From Nitrospiraceae bacterium (GTDB taxonomy: Bacteria; Nitrospirota; Thermodesulfovibrionia; UBA6902): 10,965 nucleotides of DNA. The translations under genes were made by a program, and so were the position numbers. Where the stretch lies: NCBI GenBank assembly GCA_020354155.1, contig CP070644.1:1672889-1683853 (forward strand). The letters are read 5' to 3'. Below the pieces are notes generated by a model. The model searched no databases, had not been told where the DNA came from, and was given only the letters and a program-made list of their open reading frames with translations. Shown one piece after another: positions 1-6,356 of this stretch; position 1 is the first letter of the stretch, and each line of letters begins with the position of its first letter.

Positions 1-301
1 ACACTTGAAATCTTTAATGTGTATAATATTATTACATTTTAATTTTAATCAAATTTTAAAAAACAGCATGATTCTGTTGGGATAGGTGGAGAAGAGCTGA
101 AATGCAGGCATTCAGAGATCTCATGACAAAGGTATATATGAGAATTATTTTTTTAGTTGCAAGGAAGCCAAAATCGTGATAGAAAGTTTTTATACAGTAC
201 TTCTTCTCAAAATAAAATTGTTTTATAAGTGACAGGCTGAAGACATAACAACCTTTTTATAGTTCTCTTCTGCTCATGCATGAAGGGGGCCGCATATTTC
301 A
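1..301. other. Upstream region of the PilZ-OmpA gene, no gene seen
   Basis: AT-rich leader without a convincing gene. The only small frame with a plausible start (102-179, 25 codons) has weak support and was rejected. A TATAAG hexamer at 224-229 could be a -10 box, but there is no good -35 at the right distance. I looked for a c-di-GMP riboswitch, as the downstream gene has a PilZ domain, and did not see its conserved core. A Shine-Dalgarno-like AAGGGGG lies at 283-289, 12 nt before the ATG at 302, which is a rather long spacing. Confidence 0.4.
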
Positions 302-1567
302 ATGTCTATACAAGAGCAGAGAAAATCTGAACGATCAAAGGCGTTCCTCATTGTCAACTTCCGGAATCACAAGGATTTACATGGTTACTCATTAGGCATA
401 ACAAATGATATCTCTCAGAAGGGAGTCTGCTTTGAGTCCAGCAATTTTGATCACCGTCCCGGTGAAAAACTGGAGCTGGTCCTGCGGCATCCGCACAAGG
501 CAATGTCAGTCTCCACTGAAGGGGAAATAGTCTGGAAGAAGGAAGGCTGGTATGAATGCGCACTGGGAGTCAGGCTGAAGGCCCGGGATATCAAAACTGA
601 AACAGGGATATCTGAAGTCATTGCGAACATGAAAGACTCAACTGTGCGGCAGCCAGTGGCTTATTCAATACCAGCGCAATCAACGGAGCAGCAGAAAGGG
701 GCGACATCATCTGATAAGCCGAAGAACTCTGCCCTGATTGTACTCAGTAGTGAGGCCCCCCTTTATTCAGAGACAAAACGCAATAACGTCATCCCCATAT
801 CAGCAGGAAAAAGAATGCGTAAACCGGAGGCGCCGAATAAAATCCCGGTGAATTCTGCTGCCCGGCTGGAGTTCGTTCAGGGCGTAAGAGCAAAGCCCCG
901 GAACAAAAGACCGGAGAAAAAAACCATCCTCTTCATTCTGCTTATTTCAATTCTTTCTGTGGCAGCATACACATTCACCATGAACCGGGCAGCAACAAAG
1001 GGAACAGGGGAGGAGCCGTTCGCCCCCGCTGCGATCAGTGGTATAGGGAGAGCAGCACCCGCACCTGTTATAACGACTGAAAAAATGACAGTGCCTGAAT
1101 CAAGTAGCGGGGCTGAAAAAACGACAGAATCTGAAAAAATTACGGTGCCTGAAAAAGCTGCACCTGCTCCGGACATTAGGGTGCCTGAAAAGATCACTGC
1201 CCCTGAGCCGGTTGCCCCCGTTGCTGATCTGAAACGGGTAATAAATTTTGATTTCAGGTCAGATGAAGTTAGTGCAGCGCATTTCGCAAAGATCGATGAT
1301 GTGGTAAATGAAGCGAATAATCGCCCTGAATCAATAGTAAAGGTTGAAGGTCATGCCGATAGTATAGGGGCCCCCGTCTATAACCTGGATATATCAATGC
1401 GCCGTGCCCTGGCAGTAAAGAAACTGCTCCTTGAAAAGGGAGTTGAGAGCAGGAAAATTCAATTAGCCCTCTTTGGAGATTCAAAACCTGTGGCTTCCAA
1501 TTCATCCGAGTCCGGGCGGATGAGCAACAGACGGGTTGAACTTGTGGTTATGTCACCGGATAATTAA
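302..1567 (+). CDS. PilZ domain - transmembrane helix - OmpA-like domain protein (putative c-di-GMP-responsive cell-wall-anchored protein)
   Basis: A 421-residue protein with two recognisable ends. The N-terminus (about 1-100) is a PilZ domain with both c-di-GMP-binding signatures: RKSER (RxxxR) at 7-11 and DISQKG (D/NxSxxG) at 36-41. Residues 105-205 are low-complexity and basic near the membrane. One hydrophobic helix spans about 208-226, preceded by KK and RNKRPEKK, so the N-terminus should be cytoplasmic and the C-terminus periplasmic. A Pro/Glu/Lys-rich linker (about 250-309) repeats VPE/EK units. The C-terminus (about 311-421) is an OmpA-like peptidoglycan-binding domain: NFDF strand, VEGHADSIG, NLDISMRRALAVKKLL, then GRMSNRRVEL. 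No signal peptide is present, as expected for a cytoplasmic PilZ domain. Each domain family is established; the link from c-di-GMP to wall binding or motility is my inference. The gene is monocistronic, followed by a GC-rich palindrome. Domain calls are very secure; the biological role is unknown. Confidence 0.93.
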   Translation: MSIQEQRKSERSKAFLIVNFRNHKDLHGYSLGITNDISQKGVCFESSNFDHRPGEKLELVLRHPHKAMSVSTEGEIVWKKEGWYECALGVRLKARDIKTETGISEVIANMKDSTVRQPVAYSIPAQSTEQQKGATSSDKPKNSALIVLSSEAPLYSETKRNNVIPISAGKRMRKPEAPNKIPVNSAARLEFVQGVRAKPRNKRPEKKTILFILLISILSVAAYTFTMNRAATKGTGEEPFAPAAISGIGRAAPAPVITTEKMTVPESSSGAEKTTESEKITVPEKAAPAPDIRVPEKITAPEPVAPVADLKRVINFDFRSDEVSAAHFAKIDDVVNEANNRPESIVKVEGHADSIGAPVYNLDISMRRALAVKKLLLEKGVESRKIQLALFGDSKPVASNSSESGRMSNRRVELVVMSPDN

Positions 1568-1588
1568 TATATCTTTCATTACAAAATC

Positions 1589-1608
1589 CCCCTGCCTGCA
1601 GGCAGGGG
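1589..1608. repeat. Perfect 20-bp palindrome of the CCTGCC/GGCAGG family, possible terminator
   Basis: CCCCTGCCTGCAGGCAGGGG is perfectly self-complementary. It lies 22 nt after the PilZ-OmpA stop and is the cleanest member of a family seen about eight times in the spacers. There is no T-run on the plus strand. On the minus strand it is followed by GATTTTG, so it could weakly terminate leftward transcription from brnTA. It is preceded by ATTACAAAATCCCCCT (1578-1593), which recurs exactly at 2359-2374. Confidence 0.7.
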
Positions 1609-1668
1609 TGAGGGGACCACATTCATTCCTCACCCCCCCACCGTTGTCTCTGTCTGCCGTCAGGCAGG
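1605..1668. repeat. Inverted repeat GGGGTGAGG/CCTCACCCC and a further GGCAGG palindrome
   Basis: GGGGTGAGG at 1605-1613 pairs with CCTCACCCC at 1628-1636, overlapping the end of the preceding palindrome. A second, imperfect palindrome CTGCCGTCAGGCAGG follows at 1654-1668. All of this sits between the convergent PilZ-OmpA and brnA genes, where hairpins may help end transcription from both sides, though no classic U-tract is present. Confidence 0.5.
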
Positions 1669-1720
1669 CGGTAGGTAGAGGCAGGTTCCCCATTCCCTCC
1701 ATTAAATGGTTAGAATCTAT

Positions 1721-1945
1721 TTATGATGCCTTTTGGAGACGTTCGGCAACCCAGACCTTTATTATCGATTGACGAGGAACACCTAAACGCTTTGCCTCTT
1801 TATCTAATAGTTGTATCATCCACAAAGGAAAATCTACATTTACTCTTTTCTGTTCCTGCTCCGGTCTACGTGCTTTAGCAATATCAAGGTGTTTTGATAT
1901 ATCTTCACCTTCATCAAATTTTTTATCGATGTCTTTAGCTTTCAT
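1721..1945 (-). CDS. brnA: BrnA-type antitoxin (ribbon-helix-helix / CopG-like)
   Basis: A 74-residue protein. The N-terminal part, with KKFDEGEDISKHLDIAKARR at about 8-27, matches the usual start of BrnA/CopG-type antitoxins. The C-terminal half reads KRVNVDFPLWMIQLLDKEAK and then RLGVPRQSIIKVWVAERL. This is a beta strand followed by two helices, as expected of a ribbon-helix-helix DNA-binding fold. In the BrnTA family the antitoxin binds and neutralises the RelE-fold toxin BrnT and represses the operon. The start codon lies inside the end of the toxin gene (11-nt overlap, different frame). It has a strong Shine-Dalgarno AGGAGG at 1955-1960, 9 nt upstream, so it should be well translated. 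The probable operator is the set of 11-bp repeats upstream of brnT. Family assignment is from sequence pattern only. Confidence 0.85.
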   Translation of the reverse strand: MKAKDIDKKFDEGEDISKHLDIAKARRPEQEQKRVNVDFPLWMIQLLDKEAKRLGVPRQSIIKVWVAERLQKAS

Positions 1946-2195
1946 AAATGGTTACCTCCTCTTTCCTGGAACGTCGCACGGAAATAATTCTTATTGTTTC
2001 GCCTCGGTACGTAATAATTCCTGACCAGTGTTTCCCCGAAATTTTCCCTATTATCAAATATCTTGGTTCATCTTTCGTTTTAATGGGAATTTCAATTAGG
2101 TCAGGATCTTCCCAAAGCAATTGTGCTTCAATAAAATCTATCTTATGTTTCTTTTTATTTCTGTTGCTTTTATTAACATCAAATTCGAAACCCAT
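1935..2195 (-). CDS. brnT: BrnT-type toxin (RelE-fold ribonuclease family)
   Basis: An 86-residue protein of typical BrnT length. It opens MGFEFDVNKSNRNKKKHKID, the family pattern (F-x-F/W-D-x-x-K-x-x-x-N-x-x-K-H-x-I-D-F). It continues with a LLWEDPDLIEI stretch, a central RYLIIGKISGKHWSGIITYR pair of strands and a C-terminal IRIISVRRSRKEEVTIYES. BrnT toxins are known as translation-inhibiting ribonucleases that form a complex with BrnA. The gene comes first in the operon, the usual order for brnTA, and overlaps brnA by 11 nt. The ATG is preceded by AT-rich sequence with no Shine-Dalgarno, and the predicted -10 box is so close that the transcript may be leaderless. The frame looks intact and there is no sign of decay. 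Confidence 0.88.
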   Translation of the reverse strand: MGFEFDVNKSNRNKKKHKIDFIEAQLLWEDPDLIEIPIKTKDEPRYLIIGKISGKHWSGIITYRGETIRIISVRRSRKEEVTIYES

Positions 2196-2197
2196 AA

Positions 2198-2234
2198 TAT
2201 ACCAATATTATACCGAAAATATACCAAGTAGCAA
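2198..2234 (-). promoter_or_regulatory. brnTA promoter with three 11-bp-phased TATACC (GGTATA) direct repeats
   Basis: On the plus strand TATACC occurs at 2198-2203, 2209-2214 and 2220-2225, exactly 11 bp apart, about one helical turn. Read leftward, a perfect TATAAT -10 box lies at 2207-2212 (minus strand), overlapping the middle repeat. A TTGCTA -35 candidate lies at 2229-2234 with a 16-bp spacer. Transcription would start near 2200, about 5 nt from the brnT ATG. Helically phased repeats over the -10 region fit an operator for the ribbon-helix-helix antitoxin BrnA. Repeats and boxes are seen directly; BrnA binding is inferred. Confidence 0.6.
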
Positions 2235-2397
2235 TAGTATTATTTTTGAATTCTAATATGCTATTTAAAATTGAGGTTCTTCTCCCTTTTAGTTGCTGAA
2301 TAGGATTCCAGGATTCGCGGGTGTGGGATGCAATTCCACAATATTGAATTAATAGTTTATTACAAAATCCCCCTTCATCCCTGCGGCAGGCAGGCCC
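2235..2397. other. Spacer with a nested CCTGCC palindrome inside an AAATCCCCC...GGGGGAATT hairpin
   Basis: No credible gene. From 2359 the sequence becomes repeat-like: ATTACAAAATCCCCCT (2359-2374, also at 1578-1593), then CCCTGCGGCAGGCAGG (2379-2394), then CCCCTTTTTCAAAGGGGG. AAATCCCCC at 2365-2373 and GGGGGAATT at 2408-2416 form an outer stem. The GGCAGG palindrome lies within it, as if inserted into the loop. Confidence 0.5.
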
Positions 2398-2503
2398 CTT
2401 TTTCAAAGGGGGAATTCATTCAGCAGGCTGTCACTTCGAACAGAGTGAGAAGTCTTACTCGCACTCAATGACAAAAGATTTCTCCCCTTGGTCGAAATGA
2501 CAG
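2398..2503. repeat. Composite palindromic repeat, copy A (106 bp)
   Basis: Begins with CTTTTTCAAAGGGGG and ends with a 74-bp imperfect palindrome (2429-2502). Its arms, 2429-2456 and 2475-2502, match at 22 of 28 positions around an 18-nt loop; the termini are TGTCACTTCGA and TCGAAATGACA. The entire 106 bp recurs at 2986-3091 with two differences (2470 a/g and 2473 a/c relative to copy B). The palindrome recurs more divergently at 10717-10790. No coding capacity of its own. It resembles a MITE- or REP-type intergenic element. Confidence 0.85.
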
Positions 2504-2835
2504 AGAGCGAAGAATTCACAAAATTTATTCAATGAACTGGATATCCGCCGGAGTTTATCCCGTGCTTGATACAGGACGGGTATGACAAACTTTAAATGTC
2601 TTTTTAATCCCATAGATTGTTTCAGGTCAGATGCAGGGAAAATGTCTTTTAAGTGCCATAGGAGTGTTTCAGGGATGTGAAGGGCTGTGAGGGTAAAAAA
2701 TGAATTTATGTCTGAGGACCAAAGGGACGAGCCTGCCTGCCGGTAGGCAGGTTTAAATTCATTTACCGAACAGGCCTGATACAGACCGTTAAGAAACAAT
2801 CCAGGCTGTACTTCTTTGGTTCGTTTCTTAGGCAA
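2455..2835 (-). CDS. Doubtful ORF, possible gene remnant of unknown function (TTG start)
   Basis: A 126-codon open frame beginning with TTG; I do not recognise the protein. Its central part, including ALHIPETLLWHLKDIFPASD and then LKRHLKFVIPVLYQARDKLR, has reasonable amphipathic composition and could come from a real protein. Two segments are clearly repeat sequence. Around residue 30 the frame reads through the palindrome CCTGCCTGCCGGTAGGCAGG (2732-2751), giving AYRQAGS. The last 16 or so codons and the stop lie in composite repeat A. There is no clear Shine-Dalgarno. I read it as a remnant that ran into a repeat, or a chance ORF. A translated search of the core would settle whether a homologue exists. 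Confidence 0.25.
   Translation of the reverse strand: MPKKRTKEVQPGLFLNGLYQACSVNEFKPAYRQAGSSLWSSDINSFFTLTALHIPETLLWHLKDIFPASDLKQSMGLKRHLKFVIPVLYQARDKLRRISSSLNKFCEFFALCHFDQGEKSFVIECE
2732..2751. repeat. CCTGCC/GGCAGG palindrome inside an open frame
   Basis: CCTGCCTGCCGGTAGGCAGG is a near-perfect 20-bp palindrome, the same family as 1589-1608 and 9104-9122. It lies within the doubtful minus-strand ORF and does not break its frame. Confidence 0.7.
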
Positions 2836-2985
2836 GTAAGAAATGAACGGAAATATTTTAATTAATATTTTGTCGTTCTGACGGAGCCCGTAAGTTCTTT
2901 GTCATTCCCGCGGAGGCGAAAATCCATAAAAATAAAAGGCTGGATACTCCGGTCGGTGCCGGAGTATGACAGACTTAGCACCTCT
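2836..2985. repeat. Spacer with a TGTCAT...ATGACA element (2900-2971)
   Basis: No gene. The element at 2900-2971 starts TGTCATTCCCGC and ends CCGGAGTATGACA. Its right part holds a hairpin GGATACTCCGG-TCGGTG-CCGGAGTAT. Positions 2928-2972 recur in opposite orientation at 9326-9370 with one mismatch in 45. The following ACTTAGC also follows the related element at 10633-10673, and in both places leads into the CTTTTTCAAAGGGGG unit, suggesting a conserved composite order. Confidence 0.75.
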
Positions 2986-3091
2986 CTTTTTCAAAGGGGG
3001 AATTCATTCAGCAGGCTGTCACTTCGAACAGAGTGAGAAGTCTTACTCGCACTCAATGGCACAAGATTTCTCCCCTTGGTCGAAATGACAG
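2986..3091. repeat. Composite palindromic repeat, copy B (106 bp)
   Basis: Differs from copy A (2398-2503) at 2 of 106 positions, in the same orientation, so the duplication is recent or the copies are homogenised. The hairpin part is 3017-3090. It lies 32 nt beyond the stop of the RND permease gene, the first strong stem after that operon, and may stabilise or terminate its mRNA, although a clear U-tract is missing. Confidence 0.85.
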
Positions 3092-3122
3092 AAGGATTTT
3101 TCCCTCTGAACAGACTACAACC

Positions 3123-6100
3123 TTACCTGCTCAGCCTCAGTTCTCTCTCCTTATGCATGTAATAGAGCACCGGAACCAGTGTTCGTGACAGAAGCGTGGA
3201 TGCAACCTCCCCGGCCATTAATGATATTGCCATGCCCTGAAAGATGGGGTCAAAGAGAATGACCGATGATCCCACCACAACGGCCGATGCAGTGAGCAGC
3301 ATGGGACGGAACCGTATGATCCCCGCCTGAACAACTGCCTCTTTCAGGGGCATCCCCTCCTGTATCTTCAGCTCTATAAAGTCAACGAGAATGATGGAAT
3401 TCCGTATGACGATGCCCGCCCCGGCTATGAAACCGATCATCGACGTTGCGGTAAAGAATGCACCCATAAGGGCATGGGCAGGAAGTATGCCGACAAGTGA
3501 AAGCGGTATGGGAGCCATGATCACAATGGGTGTCATAAAGGACCGGAACCAGCCGACGACCATCACATAGATGATAATCATGACGGTGCCAAAGGCCAAT
3601 CCCAGGTCTCTGAAAACCTCAAGGGTAATGTGCCACTCGCCGTCCCATTTCATTGCATATCTGTCTTCAAGCCAGGGCTGCTCCAGGTCATGCTGTTCCA
3701 ATGCATAGCCTTCAGGGAGGGGGAGGTTATTTATTTTCTCTTTCATCTTCATAATGGCGTAGACAGGGCTTTCCTCTGTCCCCGCCACATCGCCCGTTAC
3801 ATAGACAACACGCTTCAGGTTTTTTCTGTATATGCTCTTCTCCAGGACGCCCTTTTCCACCGTCACCAGTTCGGCAGCAGAGAGGGGCACCCCGGAGGAG
3901 GAATGCAGGACGATCTTCTCTAAGGCCTCGATACCTGCCCGTTCAGACAGGGGAGCTCTCATGATTATTTCAACGGGTTCATTCGTATCCCCGGTATGAA
4001 GGAGTCCGGCAGACATTCCACCGAGGGCCATCCTGATGGTCTTTGCAACACTCTCAGCAGTAATGCCGTGATAGGCAGCCTTTTCTTTATCAACGGCAAA
4101 GGTTATTTTCTCCTGCTCATCTTCAGCATACCAGTCTATGTCAACGACCCCCTCAGTCTCTGAAAATATTTTCTTTATTTCCCCGGCAATCTCTATCTGC
4201 CTGCTGTAATCAGGCCCGTATATCTCAGCAACAAGGGTGCTCAATACAGGAGGCCCGGGGGGAACTTCCACAATCTTGATATTGGCACTGTATCTGCTGC
4301 CTATCTCCTGAATGTCCGGCCTGATCCTCTTTGCGATATCATGGCTCTGTGCCTTTCGTCTCTTTCGTGATACAAAGTTGACCTGTATGTCAGACACATT
4401 GCTCCCTTTGCGGAGGTAATAATGTCTCACCAGACCGTTGAAGTTAAAGGGGGCTGCTGTACCGATATAAAGCTGGTAATCCGTCACTTCCGGAACCGTC
4501 CTGAGATATTCACCCACTTCACCAGTCACCATGGCAGTCTGCTCAAGGGTTGTACCTTCCGGCATGTCAATGATCACCTGCAGCTCGCTCTTGTTGTCAA
4601 AGGGGAGCATCTTGACCGTTACAAATTTCAAGACAACGAGAAGCATGGCGCCTCCCAGGAGAAGGGCAACCAGTATAAAGGCAATGCTTCTTTTCAGATT
4701 ACTCTCGAGCAGTCCCCGCAGGTTGTTTTCATAGAGCCTGTTAAAATAGCTGATGAACCTGCTTTCCTCCCTCTCTCCTGCTTCATGCTTTTTTGTCTTT
4801 TTTAAGACGATGTAGCTCAACCAGGGACTGATAATAAAGGCGATGAGGAGTGAGATCAGCATGGCAGCCGATGCCCCGACAGGAATGGGTCTCATGTAGG
4901 GCCCCATCAGTCCCGAGACAAAGGCCATGGGCATAAGGGCGGCGATGACAGTAAAGGTTGCCAGTATTGTGGGATTCCCGACCTCATCAACGGCACTGAC
5001 GGCTATTTCAGGGGACACTCCTTTCAGCCTGAAGTGACGGTGAATGTTCTCAACAACAACGATAGCGTCGTCGACGAGGATACCTATGGAAAATATGAGC
5101 GCAAAAAGGGTGACCCTGTTGAGGGTATATCCGTACATATAGTTCACGAGAATGGTAAGGGCCAGGGTTACGGGAACAGCGACGCCCACAATAATGGACT
5201 CTCTCATTCCCAGCGCAAGTGCAATGAGGATAGTCACCGAAACCGCTGCGATGAGCATATGCTTAAGAAGTTCATCAGACTTTTCCTTGGCCGTTTCTCC
5301 GTAATTCCTCGTTGTAATCACCTGGATATCACCGGGGATGAGATGGCCTTTCAACATCTCCACCTTTTCCAGGGTCCGCTCGGCTATATGGGTGGCATTG
5401 GTCCCCTGCTTTTTTGCAATGGCAATCGTAACAGCATCGGACAGACCGCTGTGCTTCTCATCTGAAGCAGGGCCGAAGCCTGTGAGAACATACTGTGAGG
5501 GTTCTTCAGGCCCGTCAATAATCTCTGCTATGTTTCTGAGATAGACCGGTTTCCCGTTGTGCACACCGGCAACTATCGAGCCGACATCCTCTGCATCTTT
5601 GAGAAACATGCCGGTTTCCACCAGATACTCTTTGTTGTCCAGGGGAAAGGTGCCTGAAATAAGTGCTGCATTGGATCCCTGAATTGCCTGATAGATCTGC
5701 AGGGGAGATATGGCATAGGCCTTTAACCGTGCGGGATGGAGAACAACTTTCAGCTGCCTCCTCTGTCCGCCTATGACTGTCACCTCGGATATCTCGGCAT
5801 CCTTTTTCAGTTCCTCAGCCACTTCACTGGCCACCATTCTCAGGGCATAGCCGTCATAGCGGTCACTCCAGAGAGAAAGGGAAAGAATGGGGACATCATC
5901 AATGGACTTGGGCCTGACCAGGGGCTGCGATACCCCCTGGGGAATCCTGTCGTAGTTTGACAGTAATTTGTTGTACAGTTTGACAAGGCTGTCTTCTGTA
6001 TTTTCCCCTACATAAAACCGAACAATGGTGAGGGCCATTCCCGGTTGTGCTATTGAATAGATATACTCAACGCCCTTGATCTCCCAGAGAAGTTTTTCCA

Positions 6101-6317
6101 TGGGCTTGATCACCCGTTCGTCCACTTCTTCCGCAGTCGCCCCGGGAAACTGTACGAATACATCGACCATGGGGACGATGATCTGGGGCTCCTCTTCCCT
6201 GGGTGTAACGTAAATTGCAAATACGCCGAGGAGCAAGGCAGCTATGACGATCAGGGGGGTAAGCTTTGACGTCAGGAATGCCTTCGCTATACTCCCGGCT
6301 GCACCTGTGCGGTTCAT
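3123..6317 (-). CDS. RND efflux permease, AcrB/HAE-1-like inner-membrane subunit
   Basis: A full-length 1064-residue resistance-nodulation-division transporter, which pumps substrates out using the proton gradient. TM1 is at about 19-37, followed by the family sequence PREEEPQI. The first porter region is at about 40-345. TM2-6 (about 352-503) contains GILVDDAIVVVENI with proton-relay aspartates D416 and D417. A second half repeats the plan from TM7 (about 545-563), with porter domain to about 895 and TM8-12 to the end. In TM10 the sequence IRNSIILVDF puts Arg972 where AcrB has its relay lysine (K940); Asn973 is kept. This Arg form occurs in a known HAE-1-like subgroup. Heavy-metal RND (CusA) signatures are absent. 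It is the last gene of a TolC-adaptor-permease operon, 39 nt after the adaptor gene. GGAAGGGGAG about 11 nt upstream is the ribosome site. Substrate is unknown. Confidence 0.96.
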   Translation of the reverse strand: MNRTGAAGSIAKAFLTSKLTPLIVIAALLLGVFAIYVTPREEEPQIIVPMVDVFVQFPGATAEEVDERVIKPMEKLLWEIKGVEYIYSIAQPGMALTIVRFYVGENTEDSLVKLYNKLLSNYDRIPQGVSQPLVRPKSIDDVPILSLSLWSDRYDGYALRMVASEVAEELKKDAEISEVTVIGGQRRQLKVVLHPARLKAYAISPLQIYQAIQGSNAALISGTFPLDNKEYLVETGMFLKDAEDVGSIVAGVHNGKPVYLRNIAEIIDGPEEPSQYVLTGFGPASDEKHSGLSDAVTIAIAKKQGTNATHIAERTLEKVEMLKGHLIPGDIQVITTRNYGETAKEKSDELLKHMLIAAVSVTILIALALGMRESIIVGVAVPVTLALTILVNYMYGYTLNRVTLFALIFSIGILVDDAIVVVENIHRHFRLKGVSPEIAVSAVDEVGNPTILATFTVIAALMPMAFVSGLMGPYMRPIPVGASAAMLISLLIAFIISPWLSYIVLKKTKKHEAGEREESRFISYFNRLYENNLRGLLESNLKRSIAFILVALLLGGAMLLVVLKFVTVKMLPFDNKSELQVIIDMPEGTTLEQTAMVTGEVGEYLRTVPEVTDYQLYIGTAAPFNFNGLVRHYYLRKGSNVSDIQVNFVSRKRRKAQSHDIAKRIRPDIQEIGSRYSANIKIVEVPPGPPVLSTLVAEIYGPDYSRQIEIAGEIKKIFSETEGVVDIDWYAEDEQEKITFAVDKEKAAYHGITAESVAKTIRMALGGMSAGLLHTGDTNEPVEIIMRAPLSERAGIEALEKIVLHSSSGVPLSAAELVTVEKGVLEKSIYRKNLKRVVYVTGDVAGTEESPVYAIMKMKEKINNLPLPEGYALEQHDLEQPWLEDRYAMKWDGEWHITLEVFRDLGLAFGTVMIIIYVMVVGWFRSFMTPIVIMAPIPLSLVGILPAHALMGAFFTATSMIGFIAGAGIVIRNSIILVDFIELKIQEGMPLKEAVVQAGIIRFRPMLLTASAVVVGSSVILFDPIFQGMAISLMAGEVASTLLSRTLVPVLYYMHKERELRLSR

Positions 6318-6356
6318 GGATGGAAGAGCTCCCCTTCCGGTTTTCGACTAGTCACG

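Noticed and set aside
102..179. 25-codon reading frame with a GGAG-like site upstream
   Set aside because: Very short, AT-rich, composition not convincing and no promoter; likely chance.
1..301. c-di-GMP riboswitch ahead of the PilZ gene
   Set aside because: The conserved core sequence and paired stems were not visible.
1536..1772. 78-codon plus-strand frame after the PilZ-OmpA gene
   Set aside because: Overlaps two real genes and reads through GC-rich palindromes; no protein-like features.
2179..2406. 75-codon minus-strand frame upstream of brnT
   Set aside because: Covers the brnT promoter repeats and a repeat element; no ribosome site or recognisable sequence.
2398..3091. CRISPR-like repeats
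   Set aside because: Only two copies in the same orientation, 588 bp apart, with no regular short spacers and no cas genes.
3630..5960. Several plus-strand open frames opposite the RND permease gene
   Set aside because: Antisense shadows of a clearly conserved 1064-residue protein; none resembles a known family.
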